Assembly (NCBI GenBank): GCA_014526335.1 | Contig: JACTAT010000037.1 | Span: 6,974,863 to 7,038,862, forward strand | Direction of reading: 5' to 3' | Source: Chrysaora quinquecirrha | Lineage: Eukaryota > Cnidaria > Scyphozoa > Semaeostomeae > Pelagiidae | Length of the DNA: 64,000 nt | Shown: positions 1 to 10,300 of the stretch, piece after piece | How positions within the stretch are numbered: position 1 is the stretch's first letter | Layout of the letters: every line of letters begins with the position of its first letter | Program-made: the position numbers and the translations under genes | Notes under the pieces: model-generated | The model's database searches: none | The model's input: only the letters and a program-made list of their open reading frames with translations | Told to the model about the DNA's origin: nothing

Positions 1-65
1 ATAAGTTGAGCAAAAATAAGACATCCGCAACTTGCCTACAGAATATCAGTGCCAGCGTTTAAGCC

Positions 66-450
66 GGGGGGGGGGGGGTACTTCCATTGTTCGTCATACT
101 AGACCTGCCGCCCAAATGAGTAACTTTTTCATTTCCCTACATAGAGGTTGATTTTTCGTAAAGAATCTCTACACATAAACAATTTTAGACATGCATTGCT
201 TTGAAATGCCTGATAAAAAGTGCGTTTTAGCTTTCAGCGTAAATGCCGTTTCACCGCATTCAGAGTTGCCTCGGGCGTTAAACTGGGTTCAAATATTTGA
301 GATATTGGTACAAATGGGTAAAAAATTTCGTTGTTTTTCTATACGTGGGTACCACGAGAAACAGAATTTATCGGTAAACATGGGTGGGTTTGGAATAACT
401 GGACGGCACGTCTAGTCATTTGAATACATAATGAAGTACCCCCTCCCCCG
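66..450. mobile_element. Non-autonomous inverted-repeat element, G-run/GTACTT ends (copy 1)
   Basis: The left end is a long G run followed by GTACTTCC, and the right end is GAAGTACCCCCTCCCCC, its approximate reverse complement. Further in, CTAGACCTGCCGCCCA is mirrored by GGACGGCACGTCTAG. The body repeats the word TGGGT. Related copies lie near 2039 and 39800. No transposase is encoded. Confidence 0.7.
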
Positions 451-2038
451 CCGTTTAAGATTAAACTATTTTTTTTTTATCATTTTGTTTCATAGGAAGA
501 TAGCAAATTGAAACGTGTCTTCTCGACTAAGCAATCAAATAATTTGTTTTGAAAGGATTACTCAAACATTAGCCTATTTCCTAGAATTTCGTAGCTAGTA
601 CAGTATTATGAACGATTGAATTTCCTATACGCCATAGGTACAAGTTATTGATCATTTTGACTAGGTCATACGGAGCCTTCGTAAGCGAGATACGCGAAAA
701 AGCGCGAATACAAAGAACGTAGTCAAATCAGTACAGAACCCCACTCCCATTATATTGTGTGACCAGACCTGGAGATGCTTTTGCAAGATGCAAGTTTTTG
801 CCAAGAAAAATTCCATGTTCTTCAAATGACGCAAATGCATGAGCAAACCAAGCGCTTGATTTGCTACGTTCATTGAATACTCAGTAGTCTTGTATACAGT
901 TGCACTTGTGTGCTTCCCATCACACTAGATACCTTTTCTTAGTCTCTGAAGATTTCCGCATATCAATCATGTTCTCATATAAAAAGCATTTTCAGCCTGA
1001 GCTTTATTTCGATAGGAAACGAGAGAAAAATAATGTTAAACATCTAGAAAAAAGGCAGTAAAGTAAATACTTGGGTTATTTCGAACAACCCAACAGTAGT
1101 TTCTGTACTCACAGTAAATAAAATGGTCTAAGTTGGTTTCATGCGTTTTAGTTTTTAGAAAAAAACTTTTTGCACGATAAAGTGCCCGAGATATTGAGTA
1201 TTGCTGCTATAATCTCTGTTTATCTTTCTCATAGGTCTACCTGCGCAACAATATAAAACGATAGACATGGATCAGTTTGGCAAGTCTCAGGTCCAACGTC
1301 TAGTACTCTGATTAATGCAGTACCGCTGGGGGCCCAACCATTGTGTCATTGGCCAATCGTGCTTCTGTTTAAAGAAAACACTTCATATTATCCCATACCG
1401 TATTTCATCTGCGTTTCCCAACTTCTGAAGGAATTTTATGCAGCCGTTAGACACGGAGACCCCATGGATGCATTTCTATATAATCAAAGCAAGCTCAGCT
1501 GCAGTAGCTAAAGGAGTTAATTCCAGCATTCCCTTCAAAAATCCTTAGCCCTTCACCGGCCAAGCCTCAAGCCTTTGTGGTGCCAGTGCCTATTTAGAAT
1601 GGATATCCAATGCCAAGCTTTTTCAATGCTTCAAAGAAAAACAACACAGTACACAGAGCTGTCAGCGTAAGCAAACCTGTTTTCTATGTCACTGAATATT
1701 TAAGTCGAATTACCAAGCTTGGTAGATCAAGGAAGAAGACATGCTTACAGCAGGACTTGAGTGCTTTGAAATACTTATGGGGGGGCTAGACTTGTTTAAC
1801 CCTAGTTCGTTACCATAACAAAACGGGTTTTCCTGCGATTCCAACGGTAGCTCAGTGTTGCAAGTCTTCCGCCTTGTTGTCTCTACCAGTTAGATTTGCT
1901 AAAGATCGAAAAGTTCAAGAAAAGAATAATTATCCTCGTTTAAATCAATGCTTTCCCTCCTTATCTTTCTCTTTCAGTTTTGCTATTTTCCTTCCGAGAA
2001 AACTTTCTTTTCTGTTGGACAAGGTGCATTGGCAAAAA
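451..2038. other. Intergenic, nothing recognised
   Basis: I read both strands and saw only short open frames with no family resemblance, no clear repeats and no RNA gene. Confidence 0.5.
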
Positions 2039-2504
2039 CCGGGGGGTTACTTCAATATGTAGACATACTGGACGTGCCGCTCATATGGATGGGTTTTTTC
2101 GACTGAAATTCTCTACACATGGGTCTGATATTCTGCTCGATTCTGGTTGATGGGTTGGTATTTTAGGATTTTCTTACTAATAGGTCCCATAATGATTTAC
2201 CGCAAAGTGGCTGACAACCTTTCTACTGTGTTTTTTGCTTTCGAAACGATGAATTAGCAGCAACAACAGAGCTCGGTCACATTGATTGCAAAGAATCGCC
2301 GTCAGATTCGATTTTGCGAGACTTTTCGTGAATTCTAGCACTGTAAAAGGGTTTTAAAATCAACCAAATTCATACACAAGGGCTTGAAATTTCACGATTT
2401 TCATGCAAAGGGGTCAGAAAATCCTTGAAAATCTTATCATACAAATGGGTCCTTTTGTCAAAGTCCAGATTCACGTCTAATCATGGACACATTGAAGTAC
2501 CCCT
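2039..2504. mobile_element. Non-autonomous inverted-repeat element, G-run/TACTTCAAT ends (copy 2)
   Basis: It begins GGGGGGTTACTTCAATATG and ends CATTGAAGTACCCC, which are reverse complements with a few changes. The body has several ATGGGT/CATGGGTCT words, like the copies at 66 and 39800. Confidence 0.7.
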
Positions 2505-2562
2505 AGTTAGTTACTTGTTTAGTAAGTAAGTTAGTTAGTTTGATAACTAAACTAGTTAGTTG
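2505..2562. repeat. (TTAG)n tetranucleotide tract, left part
   Basis: Degenerate GTTAGTTAGT repeats stop exactly at the left side of a retroelement fragment and resume on its right side. Confidence 0.8.
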
Positions 2563-2832
2563 AAAAATAAAAGAAAATGCTTAAAGCGGGAATTACTATC
2601 GCTTATTGGAAAACTTTCATTCGCTTCCAATGTTATTCCGTCTGGACGGACATTCACCAGGCGTTTAATAGACCTTTCGACAACCGTTTCAAAACTTTCT
2701 CATCACATTTCTATAAACTCGGAAGCGCGCAAAGATATTGAGTGGTGGGTGGAATTTCTACCCTCATGGAACGGCAAATATAAGATCTTGGAACTAAACA
2801 GTACGCCCCCTCCGTCCATTAACCTTCTAGAA
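2563..2832 (+). pseudogene. DIRS-like retroelement fragment (RT to RNase H linker)
   Basis: One open frame reads ELLSLIGKLSFASNVIPSG, then RRLIDLSTTV, then ARKDIEWWVEFLPSWNGK. These motifs are typical of the segment between reverse transcriptase and RNase H in DIRS-type elements of corals, anemones and fish. The polymerase core and the RNase H catalytic residues are absent, so only about 90 codons survive. The fragment is enclosed by TTAG tetranucleotide tracts. Class assignment is from remembered motif patterns; a related Ty3-type element is the main alternative. Confidence 0.65.
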
Positions 2833-2896
2833 AGTTAGTTAGTTAGTTAGCTATTTAGTAAGTTAGCTTGTCAGTTAGTTAGTTAGTTAGTTAGTT
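2833..2896. repeat. (TTAG)n tetranucleotide tract, right part
   Basis: GTTAGTTAGTTAG repeats directly follow the DIRS-like fragment, with a short interruption near 2850. Confidence 0.8.
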
Positions 2897-3359
2897 GCTG
2901 TAGCGTATCGGAGGTATGTGGGGCCCATAGTGAAGAAAGGGGACTGAGGCCCATATGTTCCTCCGTCCAATTAAAGGGACTAGGGAACTGAAACTAAGTA
3001 TAGAAGCTTTTCGCACACTTGTATTTCCGTTACTTTTCGTTTGTCAGATTACACTCCTTTAAATCGTCAAAGAAGGCCATATGTTCCTCCTTGTTCAACA
3101 AATGAGCAAAAAACTATGTAACTACTGTGTACGTACCTAAATACATATCTGTACAAAAGACAGTTTCAAACTTTTCATTGGCATATTGTTACACCTTTTA
3201 GGTCTTACAAGCAGTTTCTTAAGAAAATACATTTATGTCATCTTAAAAACGATGACTTTATTATGACTTTATTTAAAGGCTGGGGCCCCCTTTTGATCCA
3301 CATTCAGCGGGGGCCCTTAGTGGTACGCCCTAAAGGTAACCATTGTCGTCTACGCCACT

Positions 3360-3503
3360 GGTTGGTTGGTTCATAGTCTATAGTTAATAAGCTTGTTTGT
3401 TAGATAGTTATAGTGCTAACATAGCTTGTAAGTTAGTCAATTGGTCAGTAGTTAGTTAGTTGTTTAGCATAGCTTGTAAGTTAGTTAGTTAGTAAGTAAG
3501 TTA
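3360..3503. repeat. (TTAG)n / TTGG degenerate tetranucleotide tract
   Basis: This is a degenerate run of GTTAGTTAGT with TTGGTTGG at its left edge, the same repeat type as at 2505-2896. A 15-nt piece, CATAGCTTGTAAGTT, occurs twice in it. Confidence 0.7.
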
Positions 3504-4273
3504 CGATTATTAAAGATTGTAGGGAATTTAGGATTTTAGGGCTTGAAAAATGACTGAAAAAGCCCCCATTTCTTGTAAACACTTAAACAGCATCGGAATG
3601 AACAAATAACCTCGAAAGTTGGAATCTATAAAGCATCGATTTACCCAATATTACTTTTTTGGGCACCTTAACTTATTTGCAGGAAATTCCACTTTGGGGG
3701 CATTGAGGGGCACACTAAAAATAGATGGGGTCAGCTTGGCTGCATCTTAACTTATACACTTTAGACTGTTATTGAAGTTGTTTGTATTGATAATGCAGTT
3801 ATCTTATCTCGACTTTTTATTGCATCCCAAGGGTTATTCTCATTTTGGGGGTAAATGCCTTCATAACATAACTCGTAAACGCCCCCTGATATGACTGAAT
3901 AACATTGATATTTGGAATCTACGCCCACAAATTGACAAAATGTAAATTGTTTCGAAAATTCTGTCGCTGGGTGGTGACACTCCACCTTCCACTATCCAAT
4001 GAGGTAATGATGATTGCCACTATCGGACTGCTACTGAGACGCATATCTATGCTGCGTAGGTACATATTCGTTCCCAGCCGCGCAGCCGCGCAGATGGCGC
4101 AGGCTTTCAAATTCAAATAAAGGTGAAAGTGACGAACGACATGACATGCAAATGCCAAACCGACATCGCAAGAGAAGCAAAGAAGCACAAATTTGCTTTG
4201 ATGAAAGCCAAGGAGCATCAACCAGCGACCTCGTTTGGTTTTTTCGTTCTTGGCAAGTGGGCTGGGAGCAATA
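3504..4273. other. Upstream region of the Fic gene
   Basis: No gene was recognised. The region holds the presumed promoter and 5' UTR of the Fic gene. I see no convincing TATA box. A minus-strand open frame here overlaps the start of the Fic gene and resembles nothing known. Confidence 0.4.
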
Positions 4274-5257
4274 ATGCTAAAAGTTTCTAATAACAAAAAT
4301 AAAACTGAAAACAACAAAGTCACAAGAAAAGATGTGATCATTGGTCTTATAGATTTTAGGCCAGTTGAAGAGCCAAAATGGCGTCAAAAACCAGAAAAAC
4401 CGATTAGCAAAATGCTGGAAGATATTCAAGATTTTCAAATCCTCTGGGATGAGAAAAAAAGTGGATATGATGCGAAGAAAGTAGCTCTGGTTACAAGAAG
4501 CATGGAAGCAGAATTCTACCATTTTGTAGCTTCTGAAGAAGGTCACGGTTTGTCAACGCTGGAAGAGACACGGACATTGTTGTCCGTCGAGTCCTCTGGC
4601 AAAGGGGGTGGCAATTCCAAAGAAGAAAGGGAAGTTCTAAATATCTGTCATGCATACGAGTATTTAAAGACAATTTTAAATAATGATAAAGAGAATATTG
4701 GCATGCTAGATCCAGTAATATTGAAGGAAGCTCATGAGAAAGTATTGAAAAATGTGAATTTGGGCTCAAAAACACGGGCAGGAGAATTTAGTAATGTAGA
4801 TCGTTACACAGAATACAAAGGTGAAAAATATCATTATAATCAGGTTTATAAAGATCTGACAACGGAGGAGTGTGTTCAGTTAGTGATTGATCGCTTCAAT
4901 CCACTGATAGATTATGCAAAAAATCAAGAGAAAAAAATTGACAGAATAGACAGAATATTTAAAGCAGTAGCATATTTGGTATTTGAAATGCTTGATGTGC
5001 ATCCTTTTTCTGATGGAAATGGAAGGCTTTGCAGACTACTTGCTAGCTATATCCTGGCATCAATGACCCCATTTCCAACACCTGTGTACAATGTCTGGAG
5101 TAAGAGCAGTAAAGGTGATTACGTAGATGCATTAGTTGAAGCAAGAAAAACAAAAGATAGACATCCTGCTTTGTTTATGAGTATGATTATCGAGTGTAAT
5201 TGGTATGCATGGAGAGAATTCTTTCGCAAACTTGATTCCAGTTTGAAAAAAAATTAA
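4274..5257 (+). CDS. Fic-domain protein, predicted AMP transferase
   Basis: A single uninterrupted frame of 327 residues from the first in-frame ATG. The Fic active-site motif HPFSDGNGRLCR lies at about residues 243-254, with the catalytic His and the phosphate-binding DGNGR loop intact. Upstream, TLEETRTLL and EREVLNICHAYEYL match the helices that usually follow the inhibitory helix in Fic proteins. At the inhibitory motif position (family form S/T-x-x-x-E-G/N) I read VASEEG, residues 85-90: Glu and Gly remain but Ser/Thr is Val, which may weaken autoinhibition. There is no signal peptide, membrane segment or TPR region, so it differs from animal FICD of the ER and is probably cytosolic or nuclear. 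Fic enzymes transfer AMP from ATP to hydroxyl side chains. No intron is seen within the frame; an upstream 5' exon cannot be excluded. A possible AATAAA lies at 5818. Confidence 0.85.
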   Translation: MLKVSNNKNKTENNKVTRKDVIIGLIDFRPVEEPKWRQKPEKPISKMLEDIQDFQILWDEKKSGYDAKKVALVTRSMEAEFYHFVASEEGHGLSTLEETRTLLSVESSGKGGGNSKEEREVLNICHAYEYLKTILNNDKENIGMLDPVILKEAHEKVLKNVNLGSKTRAGEFSNVDRYTEYKGEKYHYNQVYKDLTTEECVQLVIDRFNPLIDYAKNQEKKIDRIDRIFKAVAYLVFEMLDVHPFSDGNGRLCRLLASYILASMTPFPTPVYNVWSKSSKGDYVDALVEARKTKDRHPALFMSMIIECNWYAWREFFRKLDSSLKKN

Positions 5258-5908
5258 TTTTGATTTTTTATAAATATTCCAACTGCAAACATTTTTAAAG
5301 CAAGACAAACCTGATAGAAGTTTATGAAATATTTATTTACCTGTGACTATTCCTTGCCAGATTATGTTTTGAGACTCTTTTTAGCCATATATATTTTTGT
5401 ATTATTTATTAGCCATTTATCATTTTAAGCCAGTTGTAACTTTTTTCTTTAACAAATTAATCTGACAGCTTAGATTAATGGCAGGACAATTTTTTCTGAA
5501 AAAATTTTGGCCTTTAAGGACCTTCCTCATAAATATGTTAAGATTTGCATCTATATTAGTGTTGATAATTTTTTTGTTTATTTGACTGTGACTTGATTGT
5601 AATGGGTTTCCGACCCTTCCTATCAGTATGAAAGGACCCGTAACACTACATTTTTGCAGTTTCCTGACAAAGTTTCACATCATTCACCTTAACCAGGGGG
5701 TATTTTTGTCTAATTTTCATCGCAAACCTTGTAATCTGAGGGTGTACGAGATTCAAGTGAGTTAACCCTCAGAGGAGCCATACAAAAGCGATACAAATCG
5801 AAAGAGGCGAATAGAGAAATAAAAAAATTAAGAGACAAGATTTGTAAGTAGAAATAAAAGTAGATCCATCGTTATAAATTTTAGCCTTCTGAATAGCTTG
5901 GATTGAAT
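5258..5908. other. 3' flank of the Fic gene
   Basis: AT-rich sequence with no second gene. The first AATAAA after the stop codon is at 5818-5823, inside GAAATAAAAAAA. From about 5600 there are short GACCC words related to the element that follows. Confidence 0.45.
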
Positions 5909-6285
5909 TGCCGTCCCACTGCGAATTAATTTTTTGAAAAATTTCCAACCCGCCCCGCTCTTACTAAGACCCCCTGCTTATTAAGTTTGCATTAATATTG
6001 ATGTTGATCCATTTTACTAAAGTTACTTTGATGTCCTTAGTGTGAAATTTCACTTGTACACTCAATTTCTTGGTTAGAGAACATGTAGTAGGGTTAGAAC
6101 TATGCATTTCCCTAGCCTATAAGCTTAATAGGGCCGCTCGCTTTACGTTTCAGCAGTTTCCATACAGTTTTTCAAACAAAGTTCGACCCCCACGTTTAGT
6201 CCGACCCCCCGCTAATTTGACCCTGATGGTAGTTCCATCCAACCTCTCTGCCTATTCCGACCCCCCAGCTAAAAGTAATTTTGAA
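5909..6285. mobile_element. Non-autonomous element with repeated CCGACCCCC word (diverged copy)
   Basis: Order and wording match the element at 24977-25462: a GAATTAATT...TTTCCAACCC opening, then CTTATTAAG, then CATACAGTTT, then several TCCGACCCCC words. The termini are less clear here than in the second copy. Confidence 0.6.
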
Positions 6286-6637
6286 CCTCTACTGTTTCGA
6301 ATGAAGAACTGGAGCATTTCCAGGAATTAATTCCTCACGTGACCGAATGGGCCTTTCTTGCTCTGCTTGTTGCACCATCATTGCATCAACTCTGATTTCT
6401 CGATTTTTCTTGAGCCGTGCTTGAACTTCCGCGTGCGACATGATAGATTGAAGATAATTCCAAATGCAAGTCTCAAGATTGTCAACTTTTACCAAGGCCG
6501 AGTGAAGCAAATTTGCCGGATTTGATACAATACAGTGACGACTTTATTTTATTTAGGCCAAATTTGGGAAATCTGGTATTTTAGGCCAGCGCAAAGCGTC
6601 ACATAAGACGATACATAGAGAACAGACAGCTGCTGAT

Positions 6638-7360
6638 ATGGAGTCCAAGAGCAAACCCAAGACATTAGAAAACCGGCTCTTGCAATCTGCAAATCTTGGG
6701 GGACGTTTACAGCTAAAACCACATCTCACTGAAGGTTTAAGAATTCCATCAACTGCTGGCAAGAAAGACCTTCCGTCCTTGGGTGAAAGTAGGAAAACTG
6801 AAAGACCCACCACACCCAAACTGCATCTTATTGGAAACTTAAGCAACAAGTTGTTAAATTCGGCACCTTTAAGATCAGACTTGTCTCAAACTAGTTCACA
6901 AGCAAATAAAACATCAGGGTCTGGAAGAAGTTTGTCTTTGAAGAATCCATTGACTTTAGCTGGCCCTGCTGGAAGACCTTTGCTTTCACAAAACCTCAGC
7001 TCTTCCTTGAAGTTTAAGACAACTTTAGCTGTCAATAAAACAAATTCAAATTCAAAATCCACCACAAGTGCAGCAAACATAACTAAAGCTAAACTTTTTG
7101 ACAAAAAACTGTTTCCTGGTGCAAGTGAGAACAAGTCAAATTTGGAACATGAAACTCAGATTGAGCGTAATGAGCAATTTGAAGGAATTGATAGCCAAAA
7201 GGATGCTCCTGTTTCAAAACAAACTTATAAGTTTGTATTCGAGGAAGACAGCCTGCCGCAACTGATCAAGGACAAAGAAAATTCTCAATACAATTTCTCA
7301 AGCAAGATTGAAAAAGAAAACCCCCTTGAAAGACAAAAGAAAAATATTGCAGCGCAAAAG
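6638..7360 (+). CDS. TEP1: TEP1 exon 1 (N terminus)
   Basis: It starts at an ATG with G at +4 and gives 241 codons ending RQKKNIAAQK before donor gtagag. The composition is rich in Lys, Ser, Asn and Leu, consistent with disorder. There is no signal peptide. The frame joins exon 2 in phase 0. An upstream non-coding exon is possible. Confidence 0.8.
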
Positions 7361-10300
7361 GTAGAGTATAGCTATTTTTACAAATGAGACACTTTCAAGT
7401 TGTTTCCTCCAACCTAGGATTGGCCCAACTTTCTTTTCACCCAGCATTCTAAAATGTTTTGTATTGTTTACTTCCAGTTGGGCAAGTTTGCATACTATGA
7501 TTTCAAAAAGATCCTTTGTGTGGAAGAATCAGTTTCTATTCTTCTATCTTATTGTAGCCCATTATTCCATTAAAAAACTTGGGTGTGCAAATGCCCTACT
7601 CTGCAGTCTGGCTTCGGCCCCGTGCTTTTTGGCCCTTCTAGCTATGTTAAAAGGCTTCCTCGTAAACAGTCACTTACCAGGAAACACATAAAATGCACGT
7701 TTTAACATTAAAAGGGCATTAAAAAAAATTCTCAACTACCCTCAAGCCCCCTTCCATAGGGCCCTCTTTCCCTAAATTCCAACAGGCACCAAGTTAAGCT
7801 ATTGCTAAACTAGAAGACTTGCCATGGGCAACATTGTACTCGGCCTGTCTCAGGGTGGCTAAACATGCAAGTGACAAGCGAGCAACATGTCCCCCGAGTC
7901 ATTTACAAGAATTTTTTCTGTTGTCTCCCAGAAACATTAGCATGTCTCTTGCTACAAATTTTATCATGCTACAAAGTTTCGAGATGGCTTAACTTGGAGA
8001 CACTGAGGGGCCATCAATGTTGTGCACGACATGTCTCCTAGTTTAGCCAGGCCTTTTCACTACTGACTACTTCATAAAGTTTTTGTTCTATTTTTATGTC
8101 TGTCTATTTTGTGAAATTTGAAAGGAAATGTATATTTTCAAAATGCATTTAATCTATATTTTCTAGTGTGCATTTCTAAATAAAGCAGCAGTTGCTATTG
8201 TTGAGAAACCAGATTATTATGACAAGCAAGATAAATTTAGATCCAGCATCCTGAAGTCTGTAAAAGAACTGAAAGAACTTGAACCTGAATTTATTCTCAA
8301 GGTTTGTTTTTGTGGTACTTCTTTGCAATTCTGTTGTAAACATAATAATAATAAAAATAATGATAAGAATATAAAATTACAAACCTGTACCAAATTATAA
8401 TAAGTAACTCTCAGGAGATTTCACTTTTTATTGCAATTTTTAAGTAATACAGTACCCAATTCGTGACGTCACAAAAATCTATTTTTAGAGTTTTGACTTT
8501 TGCTCTTCAGTTTCTGAGAAAGCATAAAAAATAATGCCTAAATGTGCAAAATCAGTTAAATATATCAATTATTGGCTGAGATATGGCCATCTGAAGAAAG
8601 ACATTTCAATAGGAAATCACTGTATTTTGCACCTTGTTGAAAACATTATGAACCAAGCAATAATACAGTGATTTCCTTATTACGCTATCTCGACTGCCTG
8701 CTATCTTGAACATTCGCTATTTCGAACGATTTTCCATTTCCCCTCGTTTTGGTATAAGGGTTTGTATAGAAAAATCACCCGCTATCTCGAACCCCGTTAT
8801 CTCGAACATTCGCTGTCTCAAACCATTTTCGATTTCCCATAGACGAAAACCTGCTCTTTATCTCGAACTTTGCCAAATTTTCTGCTGAACTGGATAAAGA
8901 GACAGGTTGAAAATATGTATAAGTTCGCCTAGCGGAGCGGGAATGGCAGCAGCTAAGTGATATGCTTCCCATGTATACAATAGATGAAGCTGTTCTCTTT
9001 CGACATGTGCTGCATCGCCATTATCTCAATTTCAACAATTGTGGGGATAAAAGCAGATGAGCTTTGACTCATATGTAAAACATGCCAGACTTGTTTAATG
9101 AAATTTGGGATCAGTAACCCTGCATGTTAATAGGGGTTCCTTTTCTGACTTAAGAACTAAAATTTTTTATATTTATATGGGGCATCTGTTATTTTGAACA
9201 TTCGCTATCTCGAACAAATTCCAGTTTCCCTTGAGAGTTCGAGATAGCGGATGTCAACTGTTAATGTATTTCTTTGGATGGCCATATCTCAACCAATGTT
9301 TGACATATTTAACTGATTTTTGCACAAATAAACATTATTTTTGACACTCTTTTACAAAATGGAGAGCAAATTTAAAATTCTAAAAATAGATTTTTGATGA
9401 TGTCACATTTGGGTACTCTATAAACCATTTTGATGCGTATCTATTTCAAAGTCAATGAATTAGAGAATTTCAGGGGCAAAAATCTACCGATATTGACTAC
9501 ACAAACCCAACCAAAAATTATACTAAGTATCCCATTTTGGGGGGTTTTCACTTGAGCATCTTGCATGTGTATCTGTTTTAAGATCAAAGAATACTTTCAT
9601 TGTAGGTTGCTTTGTATTTGAGGAAAGATCTGAACATAAGAACATGTTCGCATTTCATATTGGCAGCAGCAACATTTCATCCTGAGTGTCGGATGTATTT
9701 GAAAAGATACTTTGCTGCAACTATTGTATTGCCATCGGATTGGATAGAAGTTGCAGAGTTCTATGTTGTAAGTATCTGAATTTCGTTGTTATCAAACTTC
9801 ACATATAAAAAGTTTCCCGAAACTTAAGACATAATGGTTGTCATCACAGAGTGCAGCAGAGTGCAGACATTCAGAGTAAGATACAAAACTATTGGTCAAG
9901 AAAACTGTCCTCATCATTGATTGTGGCATACACTCGTACAACACGTTTACAGTGAGGGAACAGGCCTCATCAGCACCTGGGGCAGGCACAGATGTTGAAT
10001 CACATTTTTAGTCAAATTTGATTTCTCATCTTCCATTTATTACAAAATTTTACCAGTTTTTACAGTTTTGCTCCCTCTCAAGCTTTGTTCCCTGGGGCAC
10101 TTGCCTCTCCCTGCCCACCTTTGCTATGCTACTATGTAATGTTGCTGGTGTGTTTGTTATGCAGTGAAAAGTAATGTGAGCTATCTTGCTGGTTCTGTCT
10201 TTGGCAGGTTGTTACAGCCTTGCCATCTAAACATTCTCAAGGTTAGTTCTTCTGAGAAATGAATGCTAAGATTGTGAATAAAGTTCTACCAAAAGTAATT

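Noticed and set aside
3919..4341. 140-codon minus-strand open frame over the Fic start
   Set aside because: It overlaps the Fic gene in antisense, has no motif, and several overlapping frames there are open by composition.
10208..10241. Possible small extra TEP1 exon after TTTGGCAG
   Set aside because: Exons 3 and 4 already join in phase and match the family directly, so it would insert unrelated residues.
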